Assembly (NCBI GenBank): GCA_905178155.1
Contig: CAJINV010000030.1
Coordinates: forward strand, 77,984-141,983
Length of the DNA stretch: 64,000 nt
Source: Amoebophrya sp. A120
Taxonomy: Eukaryota > Sar > Dinophyceae > Syndiniales > Amoebophryaceae
Direction: 5' to 3'
The notes below the pieces were generated by a model. The model was not told the origin of the DNA and did not search any database. It saw nothing but the letters and a program-made list of their open reading frames with translations. Below, piece after piece: positions 25,421 through 38,700 of this stretch (position 1 is the stretch's first letter; each line of letters starts with the position of its first letter). A program made the position numbers and the translations under genes.

Positions 25421-28400
25421 TCAGAACGTCGTGTCATGGCAAAATCTTATACTGTGGAGTCCTAGTTCTTAAGATCGTTTTCGTATATTTATATTCAGAA
25501 TTTGTAAAAAACCTTTTCGGCAAGGTAGTGGGTTGTGGATAAAGCTCCTTATTTTGAAAGCAGGAGCTGAAATTTCTGCTTCCTGAAAGAGGATATGAAG
25601 AAACCCCTACGAGATTATTTCTATTTAGGGTCTACTGACAAATGGGGCGGGGGCTGCTGGCGCAAACTTTTACCTCTCTTCCATAATGCCCACCTCGGGA
25701 AGCTGCAGCGAGGACTTGCGGAGTTGGGTGAAGTGAAGCGAGAGCTTGCAGCGCTGAAGGGAGCTGATGCGTCGTGATTTGAGTACTTATTCACTCGACG
25801 AAGGCACTGTATAACTCATTCATTTTGCAAAAAACCTCGAGAAAAGCTTCAACTCAGTTTCCGTCAAGAAAAAAATTGCGCATTTCTATCGGTTAAAAAC
25901 TACAAAAAAACTAACGAAAACAAGCAAAAAAACAAAAAAAAAGCGGTGCGTTTTAAAACTTATTCTTATCAGAGCATTGGTCTGCATCTGAAACGTAAAA
26001 ACGATTACCGACTAGTCACGACCGGGAGATAAAGAAAGAAATCTACCGAGGAGAATGAGGCGTGAACACAGTTCACAACAAAACGGTCATCTTATTCTTA
26101 TCTCAGCACTGGCTTTTACTTCTTCACATACGAAACTAAAAACGGCGACTCTACTTTATGCTCGTTCACAAAAAACATTCGGCGACAAACAAAAGAACTA
26201 TCGTATCAACCTCCCAAACTCTAACTCGTAGGCTTTAGAAGTTGATGCGCACTTCTCGTGTGTAAAGTACTCCGCACCTCCGCAACTGGATTCATTCGAA
26301 ATAATTTATTACGAGGTACCTGCTCTCAGCAAGAAAAGTTTACGAGTTTTCTGTGGCTTGTGAAAGTTTCTGCTAGGCAACAAAAGTCAAAAGCTACTTC
26401 ATTCTTCCTAGGTAGCGAGAAGCAAAATGAGACTTGTATCACATTTCTACTTTTAGAGCCTGATTCTTTCTTGGTTGTCGTGTATTTCTATTGGTATTAG
26501 TATGGAGCTTGTCAATGTTGATACAAAACCCTCTCAAAATTTTTTCAAACGTGTTGCCGTCTCACTCGAGGGGGCAGCGTAGGTTTGGATAAAAGTATAT
26601 TCGAAAGTATAATTTTGCGTCTAGGTCGTTAAACTGAAAAGTTCGATTTTTGGTCTTCCTACACTTCATATATATAAAACATCAAGATCTAGTACGCGTT
26701 ACCTATTACCGCTACAGCAGCACCTCGGTTTTCCGTCGCAAAAAAGTCATTACATCGCCCTCTATACTTGTGCTTTTTTTGTTCCAATTCATTGAGTTCT
26801 TGTTCTCGCGTATAGATGTGGAAAAGTCAAAAGGAAAACTAAAGAGCCAGTAATGATAGCTCCGCCAATTCTTCCCAAAAAATTAACTTTTGTTTGTTTG
26901 CAAAACCTTGAGCCAAAAGGCTTCTTGACAGACAAATTACCTCATTTTTTCAAGTGTATTGTTGCGTCTTGTGACACAAGACGCAGTAGTAATCGACACA
27001 GTGTCGATATTATGCTTCCAGGTGGGACTATTCAAATCTGCAATAGGCCAGTCGGCAAAAAACTATGCAAATCTACAAAGGAGATACAGATTACATTTTC
27101 ACCAGAAGAAGGCCCGCAATTTCATTATTGTGGTATCAATCGCAAGGACGTGCCACTGCGTCTGCGCATCATGTTGCAGTATTTTCTTTCTCGAATCTGC
27201 CATTTATTTTTATTGCCAGCTGCTATACTAATACTGGGAAACGAGAAACAACTAGCGCTCTAACCAAACAAGGTGATGAGGCAGCTTGGCGAGCTGGTCT
27301 GCAAATTGACCGATGAGGATGTGGCTGAACACTAACACATGATGTACGACAGAACAAAGGCGGAAACACTTATTCAAAATTTGTTTGACCGCATCTTCTT
27401 CCACTGTCTCTACTCTACAATTTCTTGACGTGTCTTCTTTAATATCTTTACAATGGTAACTCATTTAAGTTGTCGCCTTGTCACGGCCGCCTAGCGACAT
27501 ACTTATAGTTTGGCCTTACGCCCCTGCTCTGTTTGGCCCATTTTTTTTTTGATCGAATCATGATCGACCACATACAGAGGTCCTATTTTAGAAATCAAGT
27601 CGAAATCCCGACGCGTGCGGAAATAGCTCGTATTTTTTATAGCAAGTCAAAATCTAAAAAAGTGATATATTGAAAAGTAATAAAAGCCCACAGGGAAGTT
27701 TTCATAAAGCATTGCAGCATGGCGACCTTATCATTATAAGTGTGCACCTTCATGCTGATTCAACATCAAGATCTCAATTTCACCTCCGAAGTCCCGAGGT
27801 CGATGCTACAGATCTTTTACACATTTAGATAGTCAGCATTCCGCGCGCGCACCGATTGCCAACAATACAAAACGACCCGTGGCGAAGCGCCGCTCCGCTT
27901 TCGCGAAGGTCGCACAACTCCGAAAGTATTCGAATTACTGCACTTGCGCAGTTTGCAGGAGTAGCAGCAAAACAGCGAGCAAGGAACTGGCAGAAAGGTG
28001 CACCTCGTTTTCCCGCCGTAGGTCAGACCATCTTCCCTGTGCGACTTTCTATAGGTACGCGGTGATATGGAATGTTTCGTGCGGGTTATATTTTTATATC
28101 AACAGAACTGTGCTTTTTTTTATATCACAACTATACAAAAAAAACAAAAAACACAAAAAAAAACTTCACCATATAGAAGCTCAGACTTAGACGCTCTGCT
28201 TCACATAGACATATATCTCCGATAATGTTACCTCTTTAAGTGCTATGCCTCGGTGTAGCACCAAAAAGTTGCGAATTCAGCTTCACGTAGAATTAAGCAA
28301 CAGGAAAAATAAGTAGCAGAATGAGACTCAAAAGCACACTATGCGGAGACGACAACTAAAGTCAAAAAGATACAGTTAGTAAGATCGGAACCCGACCAAA

Positions 28401-29333
28401 TAAAATAAAGACGGAATACAACTACAACGGTCACGAAAGCTGAATCCTTTTGGTGCGATAACGACAGGCATAAGCTGATCTCGCTACAAGAGGTTGACAG
28501 GAAAAAATAGAAGCAGTCATATACAAGACACAAAAGCGACTGCTTCGATGGCGATCGTTATTTTGGCTCGTATGTATGTTCTCCGTTGTATGAGGATCGT
28601 CGTATGTAAGTCTTGTCCTCGTGTCGTGTGGTCCTCGTCGCTTTAGTGAGTGCAAAAGAGTGAAGATCTTCGAAACGGTATGTGCGAACGCATTTGCGCT
28701 AGCTCCCCGGTCTTTCGATGCAGCACCAAAACTCATTGCTATTGTTCATTGATTGATTCTCTAGTGCGCGATATGAATTCTATCGACTAAAAAGAAAAGC
28801 AAAGGACTCGACAAACCAAACGCAAAATCGAGCCCGCAGAGCAGATGAATTGCGCAACCTTATCTCATCGCGTATTGCTCGAGCCGAATTTTTATCCAGC
28901 TCGCCTTCCAGCAAGTGAAAACGTAAGTATCGGCAGCGAGGAAGCATTTATCCGTTATTTCAGGCCGCAGCAGCGTCGTGCAAGAGCAGGACCGATTCGA
29001 TATTGTCAGACGACATCAAGCGAAAAGAAGAAGAACGGTTCGTTCTAGCTCAATATTTTTAGTTCGCGATGATGTTGCGATAGGACCACAAGCAATTCGT
29101 TTCAAAGCAGGAATTCAGATCCGTCATTTAAACCCTTGATGATCTGACGCATGCAACTTTACAGAATCGTACACTAACATAGCAGGGAAATGCAAAAGAT
29201 CAGCTGCCAGGCTGTTGTTCTTATTGCGAGTCTCAGCTGACCTCGACCTAGTGCCTTGCACAGCCAGAAATCACATCCACAGCACCACCTGTTAGCATCA
29301 CTACAAGCATCATCACCACCACCCTTTCTGAAA
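25421..29333. other. AT-rich spacer, no supported gene
   Basis: Low-GC sequence with short open frames only. A 60-codon frame at 25595-25777 has a plausible helical C-terminus, and a 136-codon frame sits at 26853-27263. Neither has a recognisable motif or GC-rich codon use. Confidence 0.55.
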
Positions 29334-30257
29334 ATGAAAAACTTCTCGACACGCGTGTGCAAGAAGGTGTTTTCCTCCTCCTCGACGCTCGGAGGGGCCG
29401 CTCCGAACACAGCCGGGAACTCCGCCTCAGCCCGTTTTGGATTGCATGCATTTCAAGAAGCGGCAAGCGGCCGGAGCTTCAGCACAATCACGCGGCGACT
29501 CCTGCCCTCCCGCGAGACCGGAGGCAAAATGCTGATGGGCGGAACCCTGTGGGCAGCCGGGGAGGTGCTGACGCAGCTGGTCACCACCGCGCCAGGGCTG
29601 GCGACGGCAGACACAGTAGAAGACACGGATATGAAAGCGGGCGTGGCACGCAGGACGATTGGGCTGCAGAACACAAAGAACACTGCGTCCTTTAGTACTG
29701 AAGATGGTGTTGAGGAACTCGAATTGTTGCGCGACGAGGGGTCGGAACAAGAACGCACGCTCGTACACCAGGAGGAGCTCCGCCGTGAGCTGCAAAGGGG
29801 CGGGACGACCAGTACCATTTTGTCCTCGCCAGTTTCCTTCCTCCAGAACATGAACATCGACCTCACCCGCATTGGGCACTCGTTCCTCGTTGGCGGCTGT
29901 CTGTTCACCCCGTTGGCCAATTTCTGGTACGTGCGCGCGGACAAGCTTTTCCCCGTGGCTATGGGTGCGAACGTGTGGTCGGGAATTTTGAAGAAGGTGG
30001 CCTTCGACCAGTCGGTGTTCACCCTGACCGTGCTAACGACCGTGTTCTCCGCGTTTTCCCTCCTCCAGGGCAAAACGGTGCAGGACGCCTGCAAGAAGGT
30101 GGTGCAGGAGGTGCCCTCCACCTTACCGATGAACTGGGCGGTATGGGGTCCCGTGCAGGCGTGCAACTTTCTGTTGCTGCAACCCCACCAGCGGATCTAC
30201 CTCGTCAACCTAGTCACCGTTCCCTGGACGGGGTATCTCGCCTACAAATCGAGGTGA
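29334..30257 (+). CDS. Mpv17/PMP22-family membrane protein
   Basis: Single-exon frame of 307 aa from the ATG at 29334. An upstream in-frame ATG at 29256 would add 26 residues. The N-terminus (MKNFSTRVCKKVF, then SFSTITRRLLPSR) is basic and Ser-rich, like a mitochondrial targeting sequence. The C-terminal two thirds show the family layout: R.GHSFLVGGCLFTPLANFWYVRADKLFP, a KKVAFDQSVFTL segment, and the hallmark end WAVWGPVQACNFLLLQPHQRIYLVNLVTVPWTGYLAYKS. Members are four-helix proteins of the mitochondrial inner or peroxisomal membrane implicated in channel activity and organelle homeostasis. An acidic insert of about 60 residues (roughly 29600-29800) separates the first helix from the rest and is unusual for the family. 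Confidence 0.9.
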   Translation: MKNFSTRVCKKVFSSSSTLGGAAPNTAGNSASARFGLHAFQEAASGRSFSTITRRLLPSRETGGKMLMGGTLWAAGEVLTQLVTTAPGLATADTVEDTDMKAGVARRTIGLQNTKNTASFSTEDGVEELELLRDEGSEQERTLVHQEELRRELQRGGTTSTILSSPVSFLQNMNIDLTRIGHSFLVGGCLFTPLANFWYVRADKLFPVAMGANVWSGILKKVAFDQSVFTLTVLTTVFSAFSLLQGKTVQDACKKVVQEVPSTLPMNWAVWGPVQACNFLLLQPHQRIYLVNLVTVPWTGYLAYKSR

Positions 30258-30929
30258 AAAGGGTTATTGGCAGCAAGTGCGCAAGACGGATTGATTGTCA
30301 TTGTGGAAGCCGGCGCGCATAAAGAAGATTTCTATAGGGTAGAATTATTTTGTGGAGGTACTACGACGGAAACGCAAACGCAATCAAGATAAATCAGTCC
30401 TTCGCGACATCCGGGGTTTTCGAATATCAGCTATCATCCAAGCAATGCAGGTTTTGTAGCGCGTGCATTATCACAAAAGATTTTCTCCACAGAACTCTTA
30501 CTTCCACCTGAACATGCGCGCATTTTATAGCGGAGGGAACAAAGAATACTATAAGACCAAAACACCAGTTCTCGCTTGACCATGAATGCATCTTCAAGGG
30601 ATTATTGATTGATGTTCCCGATTTCTGCAAGAGACGAGTGCGAACCACTCCAACCGCAAGTCGACCAGATGTACTTCTGCTTCTAGCAACACAACAACCG
30701 ACATTCTAATATTTCCAAGATATCATGTACGCGTACGCAGAACTAACGACGTTCTAATATTTCCAAGAAGGAGCAGATTCAGATTAAAATGGTGTTGAAA
30801 ATAGCGAACGGCAGTTTTTAGCATGGTGCAGGTTCCGCTCCAAGAGAAAGTGGCGTTGTCCCCATTTGTGTTCATAAAATTTTCAGTCCTGCTTCACGCG
30901 CCTTAGAAGCGACAAGAATCGAGGAAGAT
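30258..30929. other. Short AT-rich spacer
   Basis: No gene seen. A motif TTCTAATATTTCCAAGA occurs twice (about 30704 and 30752). Confidence 0.5.
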
Positions 30930-32350
30930 CATTCACTCATTGCTAATAGCGTGGCGACCCCGATCGAGCACCGCGAAGAACGTAACGCCTGCCGAGGGAC
31001 TCCGCCGCCGCGCCGTGGTCGAGCGCAGACCGGCCGGCGCGGGCTTGCGCAGATCCTCGCGCGAGCGAACTCGCGCGCAGCGCCGCCCCCATCGTGCCCA
31101 GAAGCTCGCCGGCCACTCAGCGCAGCGGGAAAAGTGCCGGCGGAGGTGCCTAATCTACTCGAATGCGTACGGCCTAGAGCTCGAGAGGGAGTGCGATAGC
31201 AGGGATAGCAATCCGCAGCAAAAGCGGCGGCGGCTATAGCGGAAGAAAAGGGGTGGGCCAAGATTCTGAGATCCGTAGCCGCCCCTCCCTCCGCTTCTTC
31301 GCTCCCCCTGTCAGGTGGAGCTGCTAACTTCCGTGGAGCCGTTGGGCGCTCTGGGCGCTGCTTGTGCCACCACGGCGCACAGCGGGCAAGGATCCGAGGC
31401 GGCCTGCCCAGTTAGTGGCCGGCGCGCCTTCGTTGGGTGGAGCAGATTGATTTCCAACGAGTTGCCCAAGTCGGAGAAGAATCGCGCCGCCCTTCGGCGG
31501 TCTGGGTGCGTATCCGGGTGGCGGGCCGCCCGGAAGGGCGCGGCCTCTCGGCGGTTGGCTCGTGATGCCCGCCGCGAATGGCCACGGGAGGGCGGGCCCC
31601 CCCCCCCCGTGTTTCCAGGTCCACGCGCTGAGGCGATGGAGCACGATCGACCCCCGTCCGGAGAGGTCCGGATACCACCCCGAAGGTGGTAGCATTTGTG
31701 ACGACGTGAAGGCGGCGCTCGCCCCTGCCTTCGTGCGCGGCCCCGTCCGCGCGGCACCGTGCTGCAGCCCGGCGCTGCGACCTCATGTAGCCAGAAGCCG
31801 TCTCCGCGAGCGAAGTAGACAGCGAACGCGGCCCCAGGCACGCCGAGGGCCCTGCAAAAGTTAGCGGCATGCCCGAGGCGCGCCCGTTGCAGGCCGGCCG
31901 CCCCTCCGTCCTCCCACTCTCTTGCGGCCCTTCTGGTGGTGGCCCGCCCATGTCGGCCGGCCGGGCGTGCTTGCCCGCGCGCCGGCGCGCGCAATTGCCG
32001 GGCCGCCTGCCCGGCGCGATTGGAGTCCCAATGCCGCCCCGCGGGTCCTAGCACGCCGGCCGCTGTGGTTTCCAATCTAGAGGACCAGGCGGGCGGTGTT
32101 TTGATATTGCCGGCGCCGTGGCCATTTTTGGCTCCGCGGCTGGCCGCGACCCCAGTGGGCCCCCTAGTGCGCAGTGCCACGCACGGGTAAGTGGCTTGCG
32201 CTCCTGTAGGAAACCAGCCCGGGCGCCAGTGCCTCGCTCCTGTGATTGGATTACTAAAGTATCAAACTGCTGTGCTAGTTGGTTCTGACGCACGCGTGGC
32301 TCCGCCCCCCGTAGTCCGCCCGTCGTACCACAGGAGCTGTTCTGGTTTTT
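30930..32350. other. GC-rich island of unknown origin
   Basis: About 1.4 kb of strongly GC-rich DNA with sharp edges against AT-rich flanks. It includes a C13 run near 31600 and GC-only stretches rich in GGCCGG and CGCGC. It has open frames on both strands (289 codons minus at 31311-32180) with arginine/glycine/proline-rich translations typical of GC bias and no family motif. Composition differs from both exons and spacers here. Candidates are a degenerate mobile element, DNA from a GC-rich host, or an assembly join. Confidence 0.5.
32116..32135 (+). other. Spliced-leader-like sequence (weak)
   Basis: CCGTGGCCATTTTTGGCTCC resembles the conserved dinoflagellate spliced leader CCGTAGCCATTTTGGCTC with one substitution and one inserted T. 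A partial match, TCCGTAGCC, lies at 31272-31280 in the same island. It could be a relic of a reinserted trans-spliced mRNA or chance. Confidence 0.25.
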
Positions 32351-32756
32351 TTTGTGTGAGATCAGAGACATCGGCCGACAGCTTGTAAGGAATCTTCAAA
32401 GACAAAGTCGTATAAATCTTCCCAGCAGGCTCTGCTACTGATGTGTAGTCTGTGACTGGGTCCTTGAAATGTGAACAATTTTGACAAAAACAAAATGTAG
32501 ATTGTGTGTGCGACGATCGTCCTAGAGTGTGGCTCTTGACGCCTTAGCACTATGTAAGAATGTGTGTACTCTTGACTCTTTGATACGAGGTGAAAATGCG
32601 CGCAGTTATTGCCTCTCTTTTGAAATTTAATGTTACGTCCGCTGACAGTAGATTCGACATACTTATACCTGACCTTTCGTGCCTGCTTCCGCCATCAAAT
32701 CCCCAGCGCGCAGCTGCAGCACTAGCACATTGGCACTGGCAACGGCCGCCGAGGAG
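32351..32756. other. Leader region upstream of the 32.8-kb gene
   Basis: AT-rich to mixed sequence leading to the ATG at 32757. The reading frame is open upstream to about 32679 without an ATG. No promoter motif can be named. Confidence 0.4.
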
Positions 32757-35700
32757 ATGTGCGGGCTTGACGGCGTCGGCGAGAACCGCGGCTTCGACGA
32801 TTCAAACGCGAACTCCCCCACTCCGAAGGGGCAGTCCCAATCGCAATCCCGCTTGCGGCGCTTTTTCGACGGCGACCTGGTCGGATTTCTGGATCAGGAC
32901 GGGCGGCCCTGCGTCGGCCTAATCGAGGAGGTGGTGAGCGACGGCTACACGTGGTGCGAGCGCTACGGCGAAAATTACCGGTCCAGCGGCAAGAATCTGT
33001 TTGCCTTCCGCAACTGCTGGCAGTTCCACAACTACCAGAGGCAGCTCGTGTGGTTACGCTCTGCAAAAGCACCGCACTTGTACTAAATTGCAGTCGTGCA
33101 TGACAAATCGAGCTTTCTTCCTCAACAACAATGCCATTTGTCATGCCATATTCATGACAGACGTTGTTCGCGAAAAAAAATGTATGTGCAAGTACTACCA
33201 CTGCGATTCTACTTTTGCAATGCATACCAGTACGCGTTTGCGCAGTTTCCGGCCTTCCGCAACCTGCTAGACCCCCATGCCGCGTACGCCACAGCGGCCG
33301 AGTTTCTGTGGGACAGCGACAAGAACGAGAATTACTCTTCGGGGGAAGTAGAACCCCCAGAACACAGTTCAGGAACTTTTGAAATATCTCAGGAACAACT
33401 ACATCAACAAGATGAACGACACCGCGAGGCTGAAAGCGGTCTTCGCTACGACGATGACTACAACCGCGATGATGGTGCTGACCCCACGAACTGCCGCGTC
33501 GTCGCGGGCTACTTCACACTGCTCAGGGCGTTCGAGGAGGACACTGCCTTGGTCTGCGAGCGCGACGAGCTGCTGCAGCTCGTGCGGGACAAGACGTGGT
33601 ACGTGGACGTGACCCCGAAAAACCCGGTTCTGAAACTGTGGGCCCTGCGTCGCAACGACGACTTGTGTGAGGAACTCAAGGCAATCTACGACCAGTCGCG
33701 GAAAATCGTGCTGGTGGACGAGGAGAGCGAAGATAGTACGGGAGCTCCAGAACTACATGGCTTGCCCCCGCCAGGGGTCACGCCAAAGGTATCGTGCTGG
33801 GCGCCGGGAAGGATGAGTCGCCGGGGGAAAGTAAGCTGATGAAATTTGTTGATAACGATAGTTGTATGCGAAAAAAATAGTAGTAGACAGAACCAGTAGT
33901 TAATTCATTTCCTTCGACACATTTATCACTGCTGCAAAACGTGCTTCGTTTTTTGTGCATATAGATGAGAGACCTGCTTGCTGAGGTACTGCTTTTCAAA
34001 ATGCTTTTATATTTTTTTTTACGACATATATAACAAAAAATGAAAATGCCCGGCCGATCTGCCGGCAGCCGATCCGCATCGCGAACTCTTCATTCCGGCC
34101 TGCCGTTGAGCAGCTCGTGGTAAAAAACGAATTCGAATTCGCTAAATAATTGTATAACCGAATTTTGTTCTTCTTTAGAATTAGCAAGTGTCGGTCTGGC
34201 TCCTCCTCCTCCACAGTTGTCAAACCAATTATCACCGAATTTCCCAGCTGCATACCTCATTGCCAGGGAAACCCTGACCGTCACAGTCCACAATTCTCCT
34301 CCAAGAACCTCCGGGACGAGCATAGCGGAAGAGACTGGCACTTCTACCGATTGGTGGAGCGGGTCAAGTTCGACCCAGGTTTCCTCCTTTTCCATCCAAG
34401 GTTTGAACCACAAGCAGGCCTTCAAGGAAATCAGTGCTAAATGCTGTGGCGCGAATGGGTACAACACCGTCGCAGACTTCTGGTGCCTGCGTGGTTCGGA
34501 CGCGTTCCTGATAGCCCGCCTACCGATCATGATGCGGATTTCTGGGATGCTGAACCCGTGGCCGCGCCTTGGTAATGTAGGCAGCAGCGATTGGAGGAAA
34601 GGAGAATCCAGTGGCCTGGCAGCGTTGAGTATTCGTGAGCGGGTAGTGGACAAGAACCTTGCGCCTCGAGTCGGCGATTTGCGACATGACAGCTCATCAG
34701 AACACGAGCCCGTCTTGCGAGAACTAGGACCACATCAGGATGTTGAGTACTACAGCATCGGCGCACGGGATCGGTACCTTCTGCCGAGTGCAACTGAGAT
34801 CACAGCGAACTTCCGCAGGAGCGGATCTCGACCTTGTTCCATTGCAACGACAACTAGTAGTGCTGCAGCTTCACCAGCGACACCACCACAGTATGCTACA
34901 GCTTCTTCAACCCGTGAACACAAGTGGACTGCGGTCCTCAGTGATCGTTACCGCCGCATCGTGGCCCGCTTGACGAGGCTGAAAGCGTGGAGTTCTTGGG
35001 GATTTTCATCGCCTGTTGCTCCTCCCAGCGAGAAAAGAACAGGGGATCATGACGCCGTGGACCCTCCACCACGAGGAACACCAGCGGAGATTCGGCACCA
35101 AGCCTTCCAACGCCTGCAAAGATTCGCAAAACTGCATCCGGCTGGCGCATTCCACAGCTTTATCGAGTTCTACGATGAATTGTACGAGCTGCTAGGTGTG
35201 GATCCAGATGATTTTTGTGCCGATGGGAATCGGAATCCCAACAACAAGGACAAGCGCCATACGACGAGGGAGATGAATCAGAGTGACCCAGTACTCCGGA
35301 TGGACTGTCGCCGAGACGCAATTCTTGATCCTATATTTTCGTCCCTTTTATACATTTTGTATGATAACTCAAGTCCACGGAAGCAGTATGTGACAAATTG
35401 GGTGACCGCCATCCAAACCGCGGTGTTTGTCGTTCAACCAAAATTTGACTACTGCCGCTTCCCGCGCTCGGAATTCTGCTACCTGTGTCGCCGCCACCGC
35501 TCTGTGGTGACGGAACCGCTGCGCCGACGAGGAGACCACTTCGGGTCCCGGGTCCCGACGTGCCAGGACTGCGAAGCACGGCGGCAAGAGCTATTGGTGA
35601 TAGCTGCACCAACTACGAGCGGTGCTGAGGGAAGCGCTGGCGCTTCTTCTAGTGCCAGCAGTAAATCTGGATCTGTCAATATTGCCGACGGGGACACCAC

Positions 35701-38700
35701 CACTACATCTTCTTGGTTTGTCGGGAGCAATGAATTTCTCAGAAAGAATAAGAAACCCATGTCGAAGAGAAAGAAGAAGACCACGCAAAAAATTCTGACT
35801 GAAGACAGCGGTGCCGGTGGTGGAGCGCTCGACAATTCCTACTCTACTTCGACGCGGAAGCCAAAAGTAGCGCTTTGCCAGCAGGAGCGGGATAGTGCAG
35901 AAGTCCTCTGGGATGTGCGTGAGAGGCAGAAAAATTCTACGGCCAATAACGACTCCGACGCGCGCGGCATGGAGTTTGCGCCGGCTTCCGCGAATTGTAC
36001 GTCTGAGTCCCAGCTTAGTGCTGTGGTGAAAATGGTGGCAGAGAATCCACCGTCTGTTCCAGCATGCGCTACTGAGAGCGAGCCGTCGCCGTGCGCTAGC
36101 GACATAGACGCGACCAGCCAGGGTTCCACAGCTGCACCAGAGATCGTGGATTACAACGAGGTCTCGAAACACGTGCCGGTGGTCGATATGCCGTTTTTAA
36201 CGGCGGACTTTTGTGTGCAGGTCCGAGTCGAACGTCAGTTGCGTGCCGAGATTCTAGATCTATTGAACTACACAGCTCCAGCGTACAACTCGGAACAGCG
36301 GAGCGAAGAGCAACCCGTTCCTCGAATATTAAACAGTGGCAGCGATTTCCAAGGCGAGTTATGCGCCGCAAAAAAAAAATCTTCAGAGGCCCCCCAAAGC
36401 CCGCCGTCACTGCGCTACTCAGAATTCAGCGATATGGAAGAGGATCCTAGCACAGCGTTGTTCTGCCGCGACACGCTGTCCCGCTCGGACCGGCTGCTGA
36501 TGTATGGGGAAGCATTTGAAACCGACACCGACTTTGCGGACGCCGTCGAGGCGTGGCCACTCACGAAGGCTAAAAAGGACCTCGTGCTCTGCCGGGAGGC
36601 CCTGTTCCGACTGCGGGATTTGCACAAAAAGGCGAGCGGCGGACGCAAGGATGCTTCGTGGTGGACCGTGCTCCGGGAGAAGCTAGCAAATGTGCAATCG
36701 ACCGAGGATCTTTGGCATTGCTTCGAGATAATCAACATGCCCGGTTCGGACGATGGGAACTACAGCCACGAAGTAGGAAGTGACGACGCTAAAGGGGCCG
36801 CGGACAGCAAGGCTCATCGGGATGAATGTGGTATAGTACTGTCGCCCTCCACCACATTATCGCGAATCTGTTCTCGAATCCAGCATGCAATAGCTGCGGC
36901 GCAGTCGCAGCCGTTCTTCTTGTGGCAAGATGCGACGCAGTCATGGGCAAATGAGTTCTTCTACCACCACAGTACGGATACGATGAGGGAAAAACTCTTG
37001 CGGCAATTGCCCTCGCCGTGTGTATTCAGGTATTTGCAGTTCTTGTATCGAAGTTTTCTTTTGATGAGCATGATTTTGCCGACCCCCACTCTTTGCGCTG
37101 CTGCACTCGTGATATAGCCTCTGGTTTGTGATGTATGTATAGTGAGACAGATCACTTCAAGTTCAAATTGCGAGTTAGACTTAGTCGCCAAGGCGAAGTT
37201 TTGTTTATATTGAAGCTAAATGAGCCTGAACTACCAAATCGGTTTTATGTAGTCGCTATTTCTTACTTTTTCAGTCAAGGGACATGTCTTCCTTTTCACC
37301 GCAGAGTAGCCTAAAACAAACACAATTACATTTGCCTCGCAGGTCAGGTCCTTTGCAAAGTTGGTTTCCAACAATGTGGTGCAGCATTTGCGAGCGGACC
37401 TTCATCGCAACAGCCTGGAGCTTCCACAAGCGCGAAGACTGTCTGAATTCGCGTTTCTACCAGCTGTACAATTACGGCGGTTGGGGCGCTTTAAAACCAG
37501 CACTGGTGGAGGCGGGTGGGACGCTGGACGGCTACAAAATTCACAAGGAACAAGACGATGTGGGCGAAGGGACTATCCATGTGACAGCAGACACGACGTT
37601 GCGGTCACACACGCACGACGAGGCCGCATATGAAAATATTACATCGAGGTTGAGCGCAGTCGACGGGTCTTTGCCTCTCCTGCTTCCGTCTAATGTGCAC
37701 TACGATGCGGCGCTCGACGCGGCCATCTCGAGGGTTTATGACGAACATTTTCGTGCCAAGAAGCGCGAAGTCGAGGACGTTGTTCTTGGAATGGAACAGG
37801 ATCAGCAAACGACAGCAGATGATGCCCATCCAACCGCAGCTGATGAATTTTCGAAGCCTGCTCCTGCTCCTCCTTGCACGCCTGGCGGATTTTTTCTCGA
37901 CTTGGATTTCCCAGATACCCACAGTGCATCCTGGGAAAGGAAAGCCTGCCCGAGTGATGTACAACCGGCGCAGACTCCTCGTGCGGAGCTAAATGGGTCG
38001 ACGCCTGAAGAAGAACGACAATGTTGGGGTGATCCAAACGAAAGAGAAGCCTGTTGGCCGTTCGGAACTGCGTTGCAAGACAGTGAAATATTAAAGCAAG
38101 CAGATCTTGTTCATCATCACAACATCGGCAAGAGAAAAAACGCCGCCAGCGATGCAGCTTTGCCTGATAAAAATAAACTCCTCCTCGTTCCACCGCACGA
38201 GGAAAATAATGTCTACCAAGGCTGCAATAACGTGTCCCTCGAATCCACGCCCTTCCTGAGCTTCCGCGTCCGGACGAAAAAGCGGTTTCTCAAGGAACTG
38301 AAAATCTGTACGATCAATGCTCCCAACGACGCATTCGTTCTCGGCCAACCTCTAGACAATCTCAAGGAGGTCGCGAGCGAGGACGTCCCAAAGCTTTTCT
38401 CCGGCTGGAATCAAGCGGACGTAAAACTCGTAGATATCTCGGACAAGTACCGTGGGGTTGATCTTCTCCGCTGCACAAATCCTGTGTTGGAGGAGCGACT
38501 TTTTGCCAGCGGGTCGTGGGCGCGAGCAGGAGCTGCACCAGGAGCCAGCTGTGACGAAACTACGCCGCGGCCATCGAAAAAACCCGACTGGGACGCGTGT
38601 CGCGAAAGCGTGTGGCAGCGAAAGGAGCTTGACTATGACGTGTGGCAATCTCTGATCCTACCGGTGAAGAGCAGCAACTTTGAGGAGGTGCGTTTCTTCC